Source: Syngnathus acus
Taxonomy: Eukaryota; Chordata; Actinopteri; Syngnathiformes; Syngnathidae
Assembly (NCBI RefSeq): GCF_901709675.1
Contig: NC_051099.1
Coordinates: 6,822,001 to 6,886,000 of the forward strand
Length of the DNA: 64,000 nt
Direction of reading: 5' to 3'
Shown: piece after piece, positions 51,080 through 62,600 of the stretch
How the letters are laid out: each line of letters begins with the position of its first letter
Numbering within the stretch: position 1 is the first letter of the stretch
The notes under the pieces: model-generated
Databases searched by the model: none
What the model was told of the DNA's origin: nothing
Seen by the model: only the letters and a program-made list of their open reading frames with translations
Program-made: the position numbers and the translations under genes

Positions 51080-51130
51080 GACTATGAGCCCAGTAAGAGC
51101 GGCTCTCCTCCTATATAGACTCACACCAAT
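51080..51130 (-). promoter_or_regulatory. nrg2: Candidate nrg2 type I promoter (TATA and CCAAT elements)
   Basis: On the - strand, ATTGG (51130-51126, inverted CCAAT) is followed 7 bp later by CTATATAG (51118-51111). This would start transcription near 51080-51085, leaving a 5' UTR of about 120 nt before the ATG at 50959. Just upstream (51170-51300) the coding strand is a long polypyrimidine tract with CT repeats. Inferred from motifs only. Confidence 0.5.
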
Positions 51131-51169
51131 CAAGTACAGCAAGGAACCACCTACTCCTCACAGAAGGGT

Positions 51170-51300
51170 GAGCAAGAGAGAGAGAGAGAGAGAGGGGTGG
51201 GGGGGGGCAGAGCGGGAGTGAGGAAGGAGGGAAGAGGGAGGAAAAGTAGGGATAGAAAAGGTGGGGAGACGGCTTGAGAGAAGTGAGAAGGAGGGAGGAG
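51170..51300. repeat. Polypurine/polypyrimidine tract upstream of nrg2
   Basis: The plus strand is almost pure purine (GAGAGAGA run at about 51175-51194, then GGGGTGGGGGGGG and GGAAGGAGGGAAG). It could be CT/GAGA promoter DNA or an H-DNA former. Large open frames here on the - strand are low-complexity artefacts. Confidence 0.8.
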
Positions 51301-54300
51301 GTAGCGGAAGGCATTTCCCATCACTTTGAGGTAATTGATTCTTCCCTGACTGGATCTTAAGTCGTGATTCATCCAGGCCCAAATGAGCAACAAGGAAACC
51401 CCGACGCCCCCTCTGGAAAAAACCCAACATAGACCACACAAAAAGAATTTCCTCGACGAGCATCTTCTCTCTTTAGTAATGACCAAAGTGTGACCAAGTT
51501 TCTTGGTGGGGGTCTGCGGGTCACAAGCCACTTCACATCTGGGTCCGATTTGACGCGCTTAGATTCAGAGATGCGTGTGAAGGGGAGAGACAATTGGTGG
51601 CGGGGGGGATGAGGTGCCAAAAGTCAGATCCCAATCAGCGACAGACTGCTTCTTACAAAATTACACAAAATCATCTTTTGCTTCTTCTCGTCTGTCAGAA
51701 ACTACCTCCCCCGCCCCCATCCCTACACACGCATATGCGCTCACGCTTCCCAACTCCACCCCCCACTCCCACTCGACTCCAAGCGAGTCGCAACACGCCC
51801 GTGGATGCACATCTCCCTCGCAGTCCACGTTACAGCCAGGTGTCACCGATACCCATGCGCAGGAAAGAATCCAGATTCATTCAACAAGATCGTATCTTCG
51901 AAACTCCGAGTAATATTAGACAAGACCCTTCTGCAAAAACGTTTTCAGCCCGTGAGGTCTCGTCCATGTATAGGCGGGAAATGTTGGGACTGGAAAGCAA
52001 GAACTTGACTGAGGTGAAGGCCAGCAAGAGAGCAATGAGTTGTTTAGGTAATAGTTGAAATAACACTTTTTTTTCTGTACACTTTGGCCTTCAATGCACA
52101 TGCAAACTGTATTTAAAATCATTTCTGTTTTCCGAATGGTACATTCCTGTCATCATTTGCAAAACAGGAACTGTCCAGCATAAATCAATTTTGTTACAGG
52201 TTAAATCTTAGCTGAGGTCTGTTCTCGATTGAGTATCACATGCCACAGTTAGTTCACTTGTAAGAATATGAAAAAAAAAATAGAACTGATAAGGGACAAG
52301 GGGGAACTTGATATATGTTGGAGTGTATCTGAGCAGCCCCATAAATTTAGCATTAGTTTTCATATTCGGAACATTTTAAGCTACTAAGAAGGGTCAGAGG
52401 TTATCTAAGGCCGTGACTGAGCGAAGGGAAGACTCATGCAACTCTCAACCTGGCCATTCAAAGTCAAAACAAAAAAAGGTGTGCATGAGTCATCTGCTGG
52501 GCTCTCCCTGGTTTTGTCTGAGTGCAACCCTGGGAGAATTCTTGACATGTCTCGGGAGGAGGCGGCGGCGGCGGCGTGGTGGTGCTTTGTAAGGGGCAGC
52601 TCAGGGGTCATGTCTTAACAGGTCAATGCACTCGGCAACGCACGCCTCATCTGCGACGCAAGAATAGTAGGAAAGGTCAGCGTACGTGTGGCCAAGTTCT
52701 GACACGCTAGTTTGGTCCGACGTGGTGCTTCGCTAAACCTAATTGCTCTTCCCTCTCTACTCTCTCCTCCTTGTGGCTGTTGCAGATGATCTAATCTGTC
52801 AGCAGAGGTAACCGAGTCCTTGCAGGGGGCCTTACAGTGTGGAGAGATCCGCCACCCTACCACACTATCCCCCACCCACCACATATCAACACGCACTTCC
52901 CCCCACATTGTTAAGAACGGGACCCTCGCTGGGTCTGTGTGCACGTGGGTGGGCATGTGCTTTATGAATGCGTCAGAAATGCGAGTATTAGTGATGTCAG
53001 CGCAAAGAGGAAATGAGGAAATCAAGATGATGGCACTTCGTAACACAGACATCCCCAAAACATGCAAGCTTGTGAAATGTGAAATTTGTCGACAGCCGGC
53101 CGTTCCGAATGTGTCCGTAGAAGCAATGTCAGAAGATATGAACCGCTGGAATGGTGTGTATTTCAAAACGGAGGCTTTCCGCCAAACTATTTGCAAAACC
53201 TTCTGGGCTGCTGCTCAACTGGAAACAAATTATTTTGTAGCTTTTAAGAATACAAACGCATATGTGTGTGACATTTATTGCGTGCTACTTGGCAGTATTA
53301 CAAAAAACGGAGAAAAAAAAAAGATGCGCCGTTAAATTGAGGGGGAAAAGAGCAAAAGGTCGGATAATAGCTTGTGCAGGCATTTTCGAGCATGAGAAAC
53401 GCAGACTAAGCTTGCTAAGGAAGCACCGATACTCTGTGTACTCCGATACCACCGCACCGATACCACTATATTACTTTTGTTTTTTACTGCTGTGTTGTGG
53501 TAAACACACATTATGACTACATTCTTCTTCTTTTATCTTCTGTATGTATTCCTCTTACACAGTGCCCCCTAGTGTTCAGGCTGATAACGGCCAGATAACT
53601 CAATTGCCTTGTGTACCACGCTGCCTATTTCATCCTATTAAAAATACTGTAACACAACACCATTACACAAATAAACTCTAGTGACGTTCTAGAGCATCTG
53701 CTGTTTTTCAACAGATGTGGGCCGTCCTTGGCTCGGGGTCAGTGGGCCAACGTGGGAGTGGCATGACTCGTAGAGAGCAAATTCTGAACAAAAAAGACCC
53801 GAGCCCTATATGCTCTGACACGGATCCTTTGTACGTATGTCCCAGTTCATGCAGCTTTGCAGGCCTCCTAATCCCTCCCAGAAAAGGAGAGACAGCTCTC
53901 CAGTGTGATGGAGCTGAGCAGCGGAATACCTGCACATCATCACCGTGATGCTGCGCAACAACACTCCTGGCCTTTCGCATTCATACAAGTTTATCTTTGC
54001 GGACATAATGACTTTAAACAGCCATTAGCCTATGTTGTTTAGGTCTGTCTGCTTCTTGCCAACAGAGTGCGGATGGGTAAAGTTCAGTGTGTAATGCCTG
54101 CTTTTAGCGCACATCATGTTGTCTCAACTCTTAGCTCCTGACAAATGAAGTCAGGGGTGTTGGGGGCGGTTTTAAGTGAAACAGGAATAAACAAGGATTA
54201 ACAAAGAGGAGAGAGGAGGTGATCTTTTAGCGACGGCCTGTATTCATGTTCAAAAGGAGGCATGCAAGCAAATGTGAAACATTTCTTATAGCGCTCAGGG

Positions 54301-55240
54301 TTATAAAGGGGCTGGAAGTGATTTAGTGTGAAAGGTGGATTACACGGCAGCACGGTGGACGGACGTATTGCGCAACTTGACATTACCATTCTTCAACAAG
54401 CATAAGGTTGTTGCTCAAATCTATTTCTTATTTAGCCAATACAGATTTGTAAGAAATTCTGGGAGGAAATAAATCCCAAATTCTGAGGCTGTGTAGCGTG
54501 ACGAGCTATTTCAGGATGTGATCACATTTAGCTGTATAATGGGAAAGGTTCCGGCCAGCACTGTATCATGTCAGCTATTATCAATGACCTCTTTTTCAAT
54601 TAATTTTCAGTGTGGAGTCATAAAATTTGACTTTGTGAAGAACTAATTGGAGCCTACCAAGAGGTGATGCAGGGAAAAAGGCAGCCATGATAGTAACATA
54701 TTGTAAGTGAAACACTATACTACCTATCTTGAGCTGACCATGCAGTTGTGTGAACATGCATATGCAGGTTGTCTGATGACAAGATTTAAAAACCTGCTAG
54801 TCCAGCTGCTCTACCAGTGCTCAGAGCAGCCCAAGGGGGGGTATAAAACATCAATCTTTCAGCATATATGTCGGCAGGGTCGTCGCTTTCCACGTGTTAC
54901 TATAAACGTCTCCTCGGCATGAATGACAAAAAGATGCGAGGCATTGAGGAATGAAATGAAATCAAATGAATGCTAGTGACAGGTTGAGGCCCTCAGGAGG
55001 GGCTCATTTGTCAAGGTCAGCGGTGCCAAGGTCAGCTGGGTATCCAAATGTGAGCGAGCGCTGCTTGGCAACAGCTGAGATCAGGGACACAGACAAAACA
55101 ACAACAACAAATCGAAAAAAAAAGAAAAGAAAGATGACGTCCTGCGGCTCGAAACGAGTAGGTGGATGAATGGATGAATCCAAAACAATTATGGCTGGAA
55201 TGCAATTGTTAAAAAAAAAAAAAAAAACAAGGAAGTCATC
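51301..55240. other. Upstream DNA of nrg2, no gene recognised
   Basis: No exon supported on either strand. A trinucleotide GGC run sits at 52559-52576. Around 53420-53470, repeated CCGATAC motifs look like a worn hAT-type fragment without visible ends. The segment may be intron of a longer nrg2 form or intergenic. Confidence 0.4.
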
Positions 55241-55244
55241 CTGG

Positions 55245-55352
55245 GTGGATTGGGGCGCTTTGACGTTTGCGCAGCACATTGCTGTCACCATGGCAACCGC
55301 AGTCTTAAGGGTAGCAACGGGAGCGCGTGAGATGTGGATGAGGGCGGAGCCA
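55245..55352. promoter_or_regulatory. Candidate regulatory cluster: CCAAT, CRE-like, RFX X-box, GC box
   Basis: Within about 105 bp: inverted CCAAT (GGATTGGGGCG, about 55246-55256), TGACG (55261-55265), a perfect palindromic RFX X-box GTCACCATGGCAAC (55284-55297), a second RFX-like half site GTAGCAAC (55312-55319) and GGGCGGAGCC (about 55343-55352). The combination is typical of a real promoter or enhancer, but no adjoining exon is recognised. Confidence 0.4.
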
Positions 55353-56357
55353 AGATGAGGGAGACGCGGGGGGGGGGGGGGTGAGACAAGATGGGAATGA
55401 GAAAGTGCGGCGAAAACGTGAGAGGAGGAGGGCAAAGTGAGAAAGGATGGACAAGAAAAGGTTGACACAGCACAGAGAAGGTAGAGCTCCGTGTCGCTCC
55501 TGTTAAGAGTCTCTTGTGCCAAGCCTTCTGGGAAACACTGCGGCAGCATCCCACATGGGGGGGCGGGAGGCAGGAGTTGCAGGGACACACCAGTGTCAGC
55601 ACTGAGCATGCTCCGCTTTCCAGGCCTCGGAGAAAATGACAGCGGAGCTCGAGCCACTCACTTTGGTAAATTCTCCCGCTGTATTCCAGCCACTATCCCA
55701 CCTCGCTGTGAGGGCATTACCGTTTTCCCCCCACACATTCACCGGATGAGTTGGAACCGGTGCGCCTGACTGCTGATGCTGACTCATATCGTGATGGCTT
55801 TGATTGGGGCTGAGAGGAGCAAGAGAGGAGCATAGCAACTCATCAGCCAATAGGGCATGGGAGGGAATTACGTGTTCCTAGACAGTCCGCAATTGCCAGA
55901 TGTGATCCAGCAAACTCCATCATCATCTGCACTGTGAATGAAAGCTGCAGACAAATGTGTGAATCGGGGGGCAGGTTGATATTCTATCTGCGTTTTTTGG
56001 TCGGTATGCGTGTTCAGGCAGACACGGAATCTAATTGCCTAAATACCAAATTTATAGCTTTGCTTCTTTTTATGACCACGAGGTTGTCAGATGAAGATTT
56101 TTGTCATGCAAGAAGCGGCATGTGAGTGCAAACGTTTGCAGCAATTCTGCAGAGCGAGGCAATTTCCTCCTGACTTCCTCTTTGTACAATTCATTTCCCA
56201 TTCATTGACCCAAATTATTAGGTACAGAAATCCAATACAAGGTATCTAAAAGTGGGCCCAGTTTTGTTTAAAAGTGTCACTATTCAAGAAATATGATACA
56301 CTACAGTTGCTATAGTCAGGGGTCATCGCCCCTCAAGGACCACTGGAGCAAGACCAC
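55353..56357. other. Unassigned DNA
   Basis: A G run at 55369-55381 and a GA-rich segment. Open frames on the - strand across 55004-55657 and 55596-55850 match no family. No exon supported. Confidence 0.45.
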
Positions 56358-56362
56358 AAACT

Positions 56363-56734
56363 TGTCACGACTCGTCCCCGATCATGACCATAGTTTCTGT
56401 CCGTGTGTCTGTGTGCTCGCCCCTCCCCTCCTGTGTGCCCATGATAAGTGTGATCATTCTCACCTGCCTCTTGTTACCTGTCTTGTATTTAAGTCCTGTC
56501 TGTGTGTCACTCCCTGGCGGATCATTGTTAATGTCGTGATGTCTTTTTGGTTCCTGTTGCTGTCATTGGTAATGTCACCCTGCCTTTTTGTTTCACGTCT
56601 TTTTCGGTCAGTCTTGTTAGGTTTTGTTAGTGAGTTATGTCAGTTTACCGAGTCTGTAATTTGAGTTCCGCCAATAAACCCTGGTCCAAGCTGCACTTGG
56701 TCGCCCTGCTCCACTTCCATTCCGATCCGTGACA
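56363..56734 (+). mobile_element. Solo LTR of a retrotransposon
   Basis: 372 bp starting TGTCACGACTCGTC and ending GATCCGTGACA, so it has TG...CA ends. It contains a TATA-like TATTTAA near 56488 and AATAAA near 56675, in the order of an LTR promoter and polyadenylation signal. Flanks AAACT / AAACC are a 5-bp pair with one mismatch. No internal coding region or second LTR is seen. Ty3/Gypsy is the likeliest superfamily but is not proven. Confidence 0.65.
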
Positions 56735-58098
56735 AAACCTGTTCTAAAAATAGCTCGATTGATGAGGCGTTGTGATTTCCTTGTAGAAGTGATCATTTAA
56801 AAATGCAAGCACTCACAGGAATTGATTGTAATAAATTGTCTTACTTTTTGCTCTTGCTAACACTGGAGAAAATTTCTATCAGAGATGGCTTTTTGTGAAC
56901 ATAAACATATTTTTGAGGCTGGTTGTTTTTTTTTTTAAACATATATTTTTTTTTTTAGATATTTTCATACCTACCTAATAAAGTGACTGGTGAAAACACA
57001 GTTACTGTACTGTAACTGCACAAATATTAAAAGCTGTCTGGCCACGACTTTGATGACTTTTGGTGATCCTCTTAGTGAGAAAAATCCGCTCTATCTTCTT
57101 AAGTCTGCCGGAATGAATCCCTCTCCATTTTCCCGCTGTGTTTTTCCACTTATGACATTCTTTTTTTTTTTTTTTTTTTTTTAGTACCACGTCTCTCTCT
57201 CTCTCTCTCTCTCTCTTGCCGTCTCTTTGCTTGTCTCCCTCCCTTCTGTCTAAGGGAGCGATAAAGAGGTTTGTGTGACTGTGAGTAGATTGACTTGAAG
57301 ATACAGGTTGGAAGCAGATCCCATCCACCTCCTCATTCTGCTCTTTCTCTCCCGCTCTCACCCCGACTGAAGAGACAAACAGTCTCCCACATGCTCTCAC
57401 AGTTTATCAAACACACACCCACATGGAAGCAGGTCTTCACGCAAACACATATGCGTGCTCTCATCACAGAGAACAACACACACTCAATCTGAGTGTCCCC
57501 GGGTCGACAAAGTATACACTGTCATAGTCAAACGCAAACATACGCCTTCAGACACGCACATCCACGCGGGCGTACAAACACACAGGTGCATCCACATGTA
57601 AATAGAAGAAGCACATGGGCCATTGATGTGTTGGACGTGGGCCTGTTTTCCACTCTGTGTGGCTCAACCGAAGCGAAAAGAAGAATTTTTAGGGACGGTG
57701 CGTTTGTCTCACAGCGGTGTTTTTCCCATTACACTCACAAACACGCCCACACACACACGTCTGTTGCAAAGGAGCTAATTTGTGCTAAATGCCACCAGTG
57801 GCTTGAAAGGGTTTGTTTGTTAACAAGATTGCATATAAGATAGCAGCAAAATATTGTGGAAACACTGAAGGCAGAAGGTCGCTGGGGTCTTTGTATTTGA
57901 AAAAAGAAAAAAAAAATAGTAGAAATAAACTGACATCACTGAGGCTTTAAGAACAATTGACTTATTCTGACTGAATGACTGAATGTGATTAAATGATGTG
58001 CGAGGTGCATATGTGACATTTCACACGATTTAATAAATCACTCAAATTAAGAATGAGCATTTAAACACTAGCTACTAAGAATGTCAATAAAACCAAAA
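56735..58098. other. Unassigned DNA with T and CT tracts
   Basis: T run at 57162-57182 followed by CT repeats at about 57191-57216, and scattered CA-rich sequence at 57400-57770. No exon recognised. Confidence 0.5.
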
Positions 58099-58322
58099 TA
58101 TATATATATATTTTTTTTTTTTTTTTTATACATATATACATATATTTTTTTATATATATATAGTTTATATATATATATATATATAGTTTATATATATATA
58201 TATATATATAGTTTATATATATATTTTTTATATATATGTTTTATATATATATATATTTTATATATATTTTGTATATATGTATAAAAATAAATACAATATA
58301 TATATATTAATATATATATATA
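58099..58322. repeat. TA-rich tandem repeat
   Basis: TATATA blocks separated by GTTTA or TTTTT, several times self-complementary. It can form hairpins or cruciforms. Short ORFs here are artefacts. Confidence 0.92.
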
Positions 58323-58859
58323 AAAATCTATTATTTTAAGACGATTGGTCAAAATGATTGTCCTGTGAAATGATATAAAATTGCTTGGCAATTGTGAATA
58401 CATCACGTGACCGTAATTAAATTTGAGGGTGAAAAGTCATTTTCCTAACAATTTAGTCATGCATGATTAGAATCAACTGTGAGCTGCTAAAATGTACAGA
58501 AAGCACACAAAGGCCTTATCAGCGAGCAGCTTGAAAAACAGACGTGCGTCCGCTTTCTGCTTTGCATTCTTCACATGGAATCAAATTCCTTTTGCACCCT
58601 TGCACTTGTCCTTTATCTCCAGAATGTGCTTTTAGAGCAGCACAAACATGTCACAGTAAGGAAGGACATTGGGAGGTTCACACAGAGTGAAAGCAGTTCT
58701 TCGGTCAGAATCATTTGCATTTCTCTTTTCGCCTCCTTGTGGCTGAGCGTGAGCTTATCAAGAACTTGGCTTATCTGCTTGTTTGTTTTTCATCAGTGGA
58801 AGGCTTTTCCTGGAAAACAGGCCGCTACGAATGTACGTACGCTGAGATCATACTTTTGA

Positions 58860-59320
58860 CGACACGGGTCCGGAGGCGGTCTCGAATAGACTGAGATTGA
58901 TAAGTCGACCGCGCCGCCATTGGGCAAGCTAGACGAGGGTAACAGGAAGCGAAGAGCGCTGTTGGGTCATCAAGTTAGTACCGAGAGTTCCGCCAAGCAT
59001 TAAAGTTATCTCGACATGGAACACTTTGGAAAAAGTTTATTTGAGTCCGCCTTCAGTTTCCATTGTAGGGTGTGTAGGAAAGATGGTGATACTTTAACAG
59101 CGTCAGACATGTAAATAAACATTGTTGGCGTCACACCATTGCAAAATGGCTAAACGGAAACTACATACGGTAACAAATACAGAAGAAACACGGCATGAAT
59201 CACTCTGGAAAGCTGCTAAAGTAAGAATCTTGAATACATTTTGGAATGGTCACTATTGGTACGGGCAACTCAGAAACTCAACCTCTACAACAAAGGCCCA
59301 GACAGTCTTGGGAATTTGAC
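58860..59320 (+). other. CpG-rich segment with two small ORFs, nature unknown
   Basis: Richer in CpG than its surroundings at 58860-58990, including GCCGCCATTGGGC (YY1-like core plus inverted CCAAT). A 32-codon ORF begins at 59016 (stop 59112-59114) and contains F-H-C-R-V-C-R-K. A second begins at 59146 (M-A-K-R-K-L-H) and reads 25 codons to a possible donor GTAAGA at 59221. I do not recognise either peptide. It may be a promoter with first exon, or an exonised mobile element. Confidence 0.3.
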
Positions 59321-59514
59321 AAACGCTTTGCCTGAAAAGTCACCTAAAACCTGGATGATGTCACCAGACGTCAGTGTACAGCACGACTTCACTGCAGCAG
59401 GTGTCAAAGCATCAACTCCAGACATGTGTTTTGTATTTGCCCACTCAGTCGCGACACTTGTTCACATAGTTTAGGTAGAGTGTTTTATTGCTTTTTTTTC
59501 ATGTTTTTAACATT

Positions 59515-59661
59515 ACACCCTTAAAAACGTTCCTGGGTTGTTTTGCACAACTTCCTGGGTTGTTTTGCACAAAAACAAATCAGGGTTTTTGTTTTTTTCC
59601 TTATGTTGGGCCATATTCATCCAAGTCCGTCCAAATTTTAACCCCACAGTTTTAAGGGTGT
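59515..59661. mobile_element. Short MITE-like element
   Basis: 147 bp bounded by ACACCCTTAAAA and TTTTAAGGGTGT, with ACATT on both sides (59510-59514 and 59662-59666). Inside, CTTCCTGGGTTGTTTTGCAC-type sequence occurs twice in tandem at about 59529-59573. Family unknown. Confidence 0.55.
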
Positions 59662-59666
59662 ACATT

Positions 59667-62600
59667 TTCTATCAGTAGCGTTGTTGCTTAGCTAGCGCTT
59701 ATCCCAATTGACTTTAACTGAGCGGCATTGTATGCCTGATTGGGAATAACAAATACCTGCAAACAATTGACGCACCCCTAAAAGTGATTATGATTGCCAA
59801 TATTAATTATTCAAAGCATAAATACATCCCAAACTTCAGTATCATATGTCCAAAAACATTTGTGCCTGTACCCTTAAAACTACAGTCCAGCAACAGGTGA
59901 ATTTATAAATTCCGAACCACGAATATGAATATACTCAACCAAGTTATCATCGCAATTGAGAGGGGGTTAGCAATCAGCTCCCTGACAGTTTTTATGCGAA
60001 AGGCGTTGTTGAATTTTGACAGGGCCACGAGGAGAGATTGCGCTAATTTTCAAGGTATGCTTTGTGTTGTTTGCAAACTGGCTCGCTTTCCTGGCCCATC
60101 GCCACTCGCAGTATGATAACTGCCTGCTTGTGAGCCGAATGTCATGGAGACAACAAGGGGAATGAAAAGAAACATGCCTAGACAATGCCAAGCAAAAGTC
60201 CACATCCCAACAGATGTGATGTGATGGGATGTGATGGGGGGGTTGTGGGCGGCAGCGGAAATGGGGCTACGGAGGTGACACATGAGTGACTTGATGTAAT
60301 TCTGATCTTACTTGCTCTTACATCTGACCTCTGTTTGCATTTAGGCTCAAATCCCCCCGCTGTTAAGCGTATCAATATCAAGGGCGATATAGTCCTCTTT
60401 TTTTCCTCCATTTGCTGCAGTGAGGTGATGGCGAGCTCGCTTGTGTCCGAGCCAGCTGGGGCCACATCTCGGTTCAGCCGTGCGTCGGCGCGCACGCGCA
60501 CTTGTCCATAGTGAAGCTTTCTCTTCGCTGCTCACTATCTTTCAACAACAAGCTGAGCAGGGAGCAGACGGAAAGAGGTCCTATTTGTGCAGGAAGATAA
60601 ATACACTCCTGCAGCCCATGCTGTCCCCTCCAGATTAGAGCAAGACAATAATGAGCACCGGTGGAAGGGCACAAGACATCGGCTAGAGGACGGGGTAACA
60701 GCCGACTTGCAAAACACACTCAAATGCAGTCCTAGCAGGGGGGCGCTATGAATGCTACATAGACATAAATATCGGAAAGAAATATGTCTTTCTTACTTAT
60801 GCACCTGTGCTGTGTTTGGCTGCACAGAGCTGAATGTGTAAGCTACTCATTCAGCAATATGATGATGTCACAGTTTTTGCCTGATATACACACAACAGGT
60901 GTCCATTTAGTCAAGCAAAAATACTCACAAATCTAACAAAACGAGCGTGTCAAGTTGTTTACGGATATTTGCCGATGAGTCAGCGTGATTGTCTCCTCCT
61001 TCCTATTAAAGTGGTGAGCGCATGTGTGATTTCAATTCTTCTGGAGAAGAAGGGCACCCCCCCTTCATGAAAAGAGAGGAAACATGGCCGCCTCTTGGTC
61101 AGACTCCAAGCACAGCTAACAAGCCATTCCATTCGGTTTAAAATCTTTTCATGTTAAGACACACATCAATCCACACCTACAGCATACCTGAGGAAACAAA
61201 CCTCTCAGAATATGTACTGTGCGCACGCGTGTGTGTGCGTGTGTGTGTGGGATGAACATGGCCGGACACGTCCCTTCAACACACCGGGAGGCGCCCATAG
61301 CAGGAGTGCCGGCAGCCCCTCTTTTCAACACTTCGTCACGCTGCACACAAACACAGTTGCCCTTCCCATGCTCCTTTTGTTCCCAAGCGTTTTGCTGAAG
61401 TTCCTATCGCCTTTCTCGACACTTTTACAGCTGATACTTGTGTTTCATTTAGGTGTAACAAAACTCGGTTTGTGTCTGATATTTTGCCAGGGCCGCAAGG
61501 AATCGCTTCCTCAAGCGTTTGAAAACAACCATACGCTTGCCAAACTCTGACTGATGGCATATTTACAAAACTAACAGCTGAATGAAAGAAAGAAAAAATA
61601 AAATCACACCCAATCACTAGCAAACGTCTAAACAGATCTGGAAATAGGAAGTTCTCAAATTACTGACATGCCTTATGAAGTCCATCGAGGCATTTTGATA
61701 CAAATTATTATTATTATTATTATTATTATTTGGTGGGTAGAGTGGCCTTACGTTGTAATGTGCATTATAGCATACAAGTCAAAGCCACCATGACATTCAC
61801 TGTGGCCACCACTTGACCTGAGGATGAAAGCAGTTTGATTTAAGCCAAATCGTAAGCATCTCCAAACTGAAACCGGCGCCAGATGAAACTAGAGGATGAC
61901 GCAAGTAGCCTGGAGCAACATGTACACAAGGTTACCTAATGCACCATTGGTTCGTGCACCTAAACAATAACAAGCTGATGGGACACCTACATCCTCACAA
62001 TCATTCATTTGTCCAAATTCCAGTGAATGAATAAATAAAAAACTTACTTTTATCATAAATACATAAATGGAAAAACTAGCACAGCAACACTACAGAGATC
62101 AGAAAAGCAGAGGATCAAAAAAGTCCAATGCTAACACAATGTTTTAACCGTCGAAGTAACAAATATTTGAACACAAAAAGTGTAGCAACACTTGTAGACA
62201 GAATAAAAACACAACTCACAGGAAAATCGTTTTTCCTAAGCAGATGTGCGACAATAATGCTATTTTAAATATGGACATGCAAATAATGTGCTCTTTTTAA
62301 TAATACAGGTTGACGATATCTGAAAATCTATTGTTTCAGCAGTATCTGTTTGCTTTCATTATCCCAACACAAGCTGCTAGACTGTGTCACAACCTGCAGA
62401 TATATTATTTTTAGGCAGCGGTTTCAGGTTGGCGGACAGTCTCAATGGCTTTTGTGGTGAATTAATGTCGGTGAGGTAGTGTGCAGTGAAAGGTTATCTC
62501 CCGAGGCGTCCTTCACACTCGCACTACCACCTGCTATTGGACCACTGACCACGCAAAAAGAGCAAAGATTTGTAAATCACATCCCACGCACTCAATTACA

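Noticed and set aside
50960-51142. In-frame extension of nrg2 upstream of the ATG at 50959
   Set aside because: It crosses the TATA-like box, looks nothing like neuregulin and is low in plausibility next to the NRG1-like start.
51111-51620. Overlapping - strand ORFs rich in Ser, Pro and Leu
   Set aside because: Produced by the polypyrimidine tract upstream of nrg2; several frames are open together.
52820-53335. 171-codon plus-strand ORF
   Set aside because: No family match, and composition and codon pattern look non-coding.
53420-53470. hAT element suggested by repeated CCGATAC motifs
   Set aside because: No terminal inverted repeats or target duplication could be located, so boundaries cannot be given.
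55004-55657. 217-codon - strand ORF
   Set aside because: It runs through A, T and G homopolymers and the regulatory cluster, with no homology or exon structure recognised.
56293-56664. 123-codon plus-strand ORF
   Set aside because: It lies within the solo LTR and has no protein resemblance.
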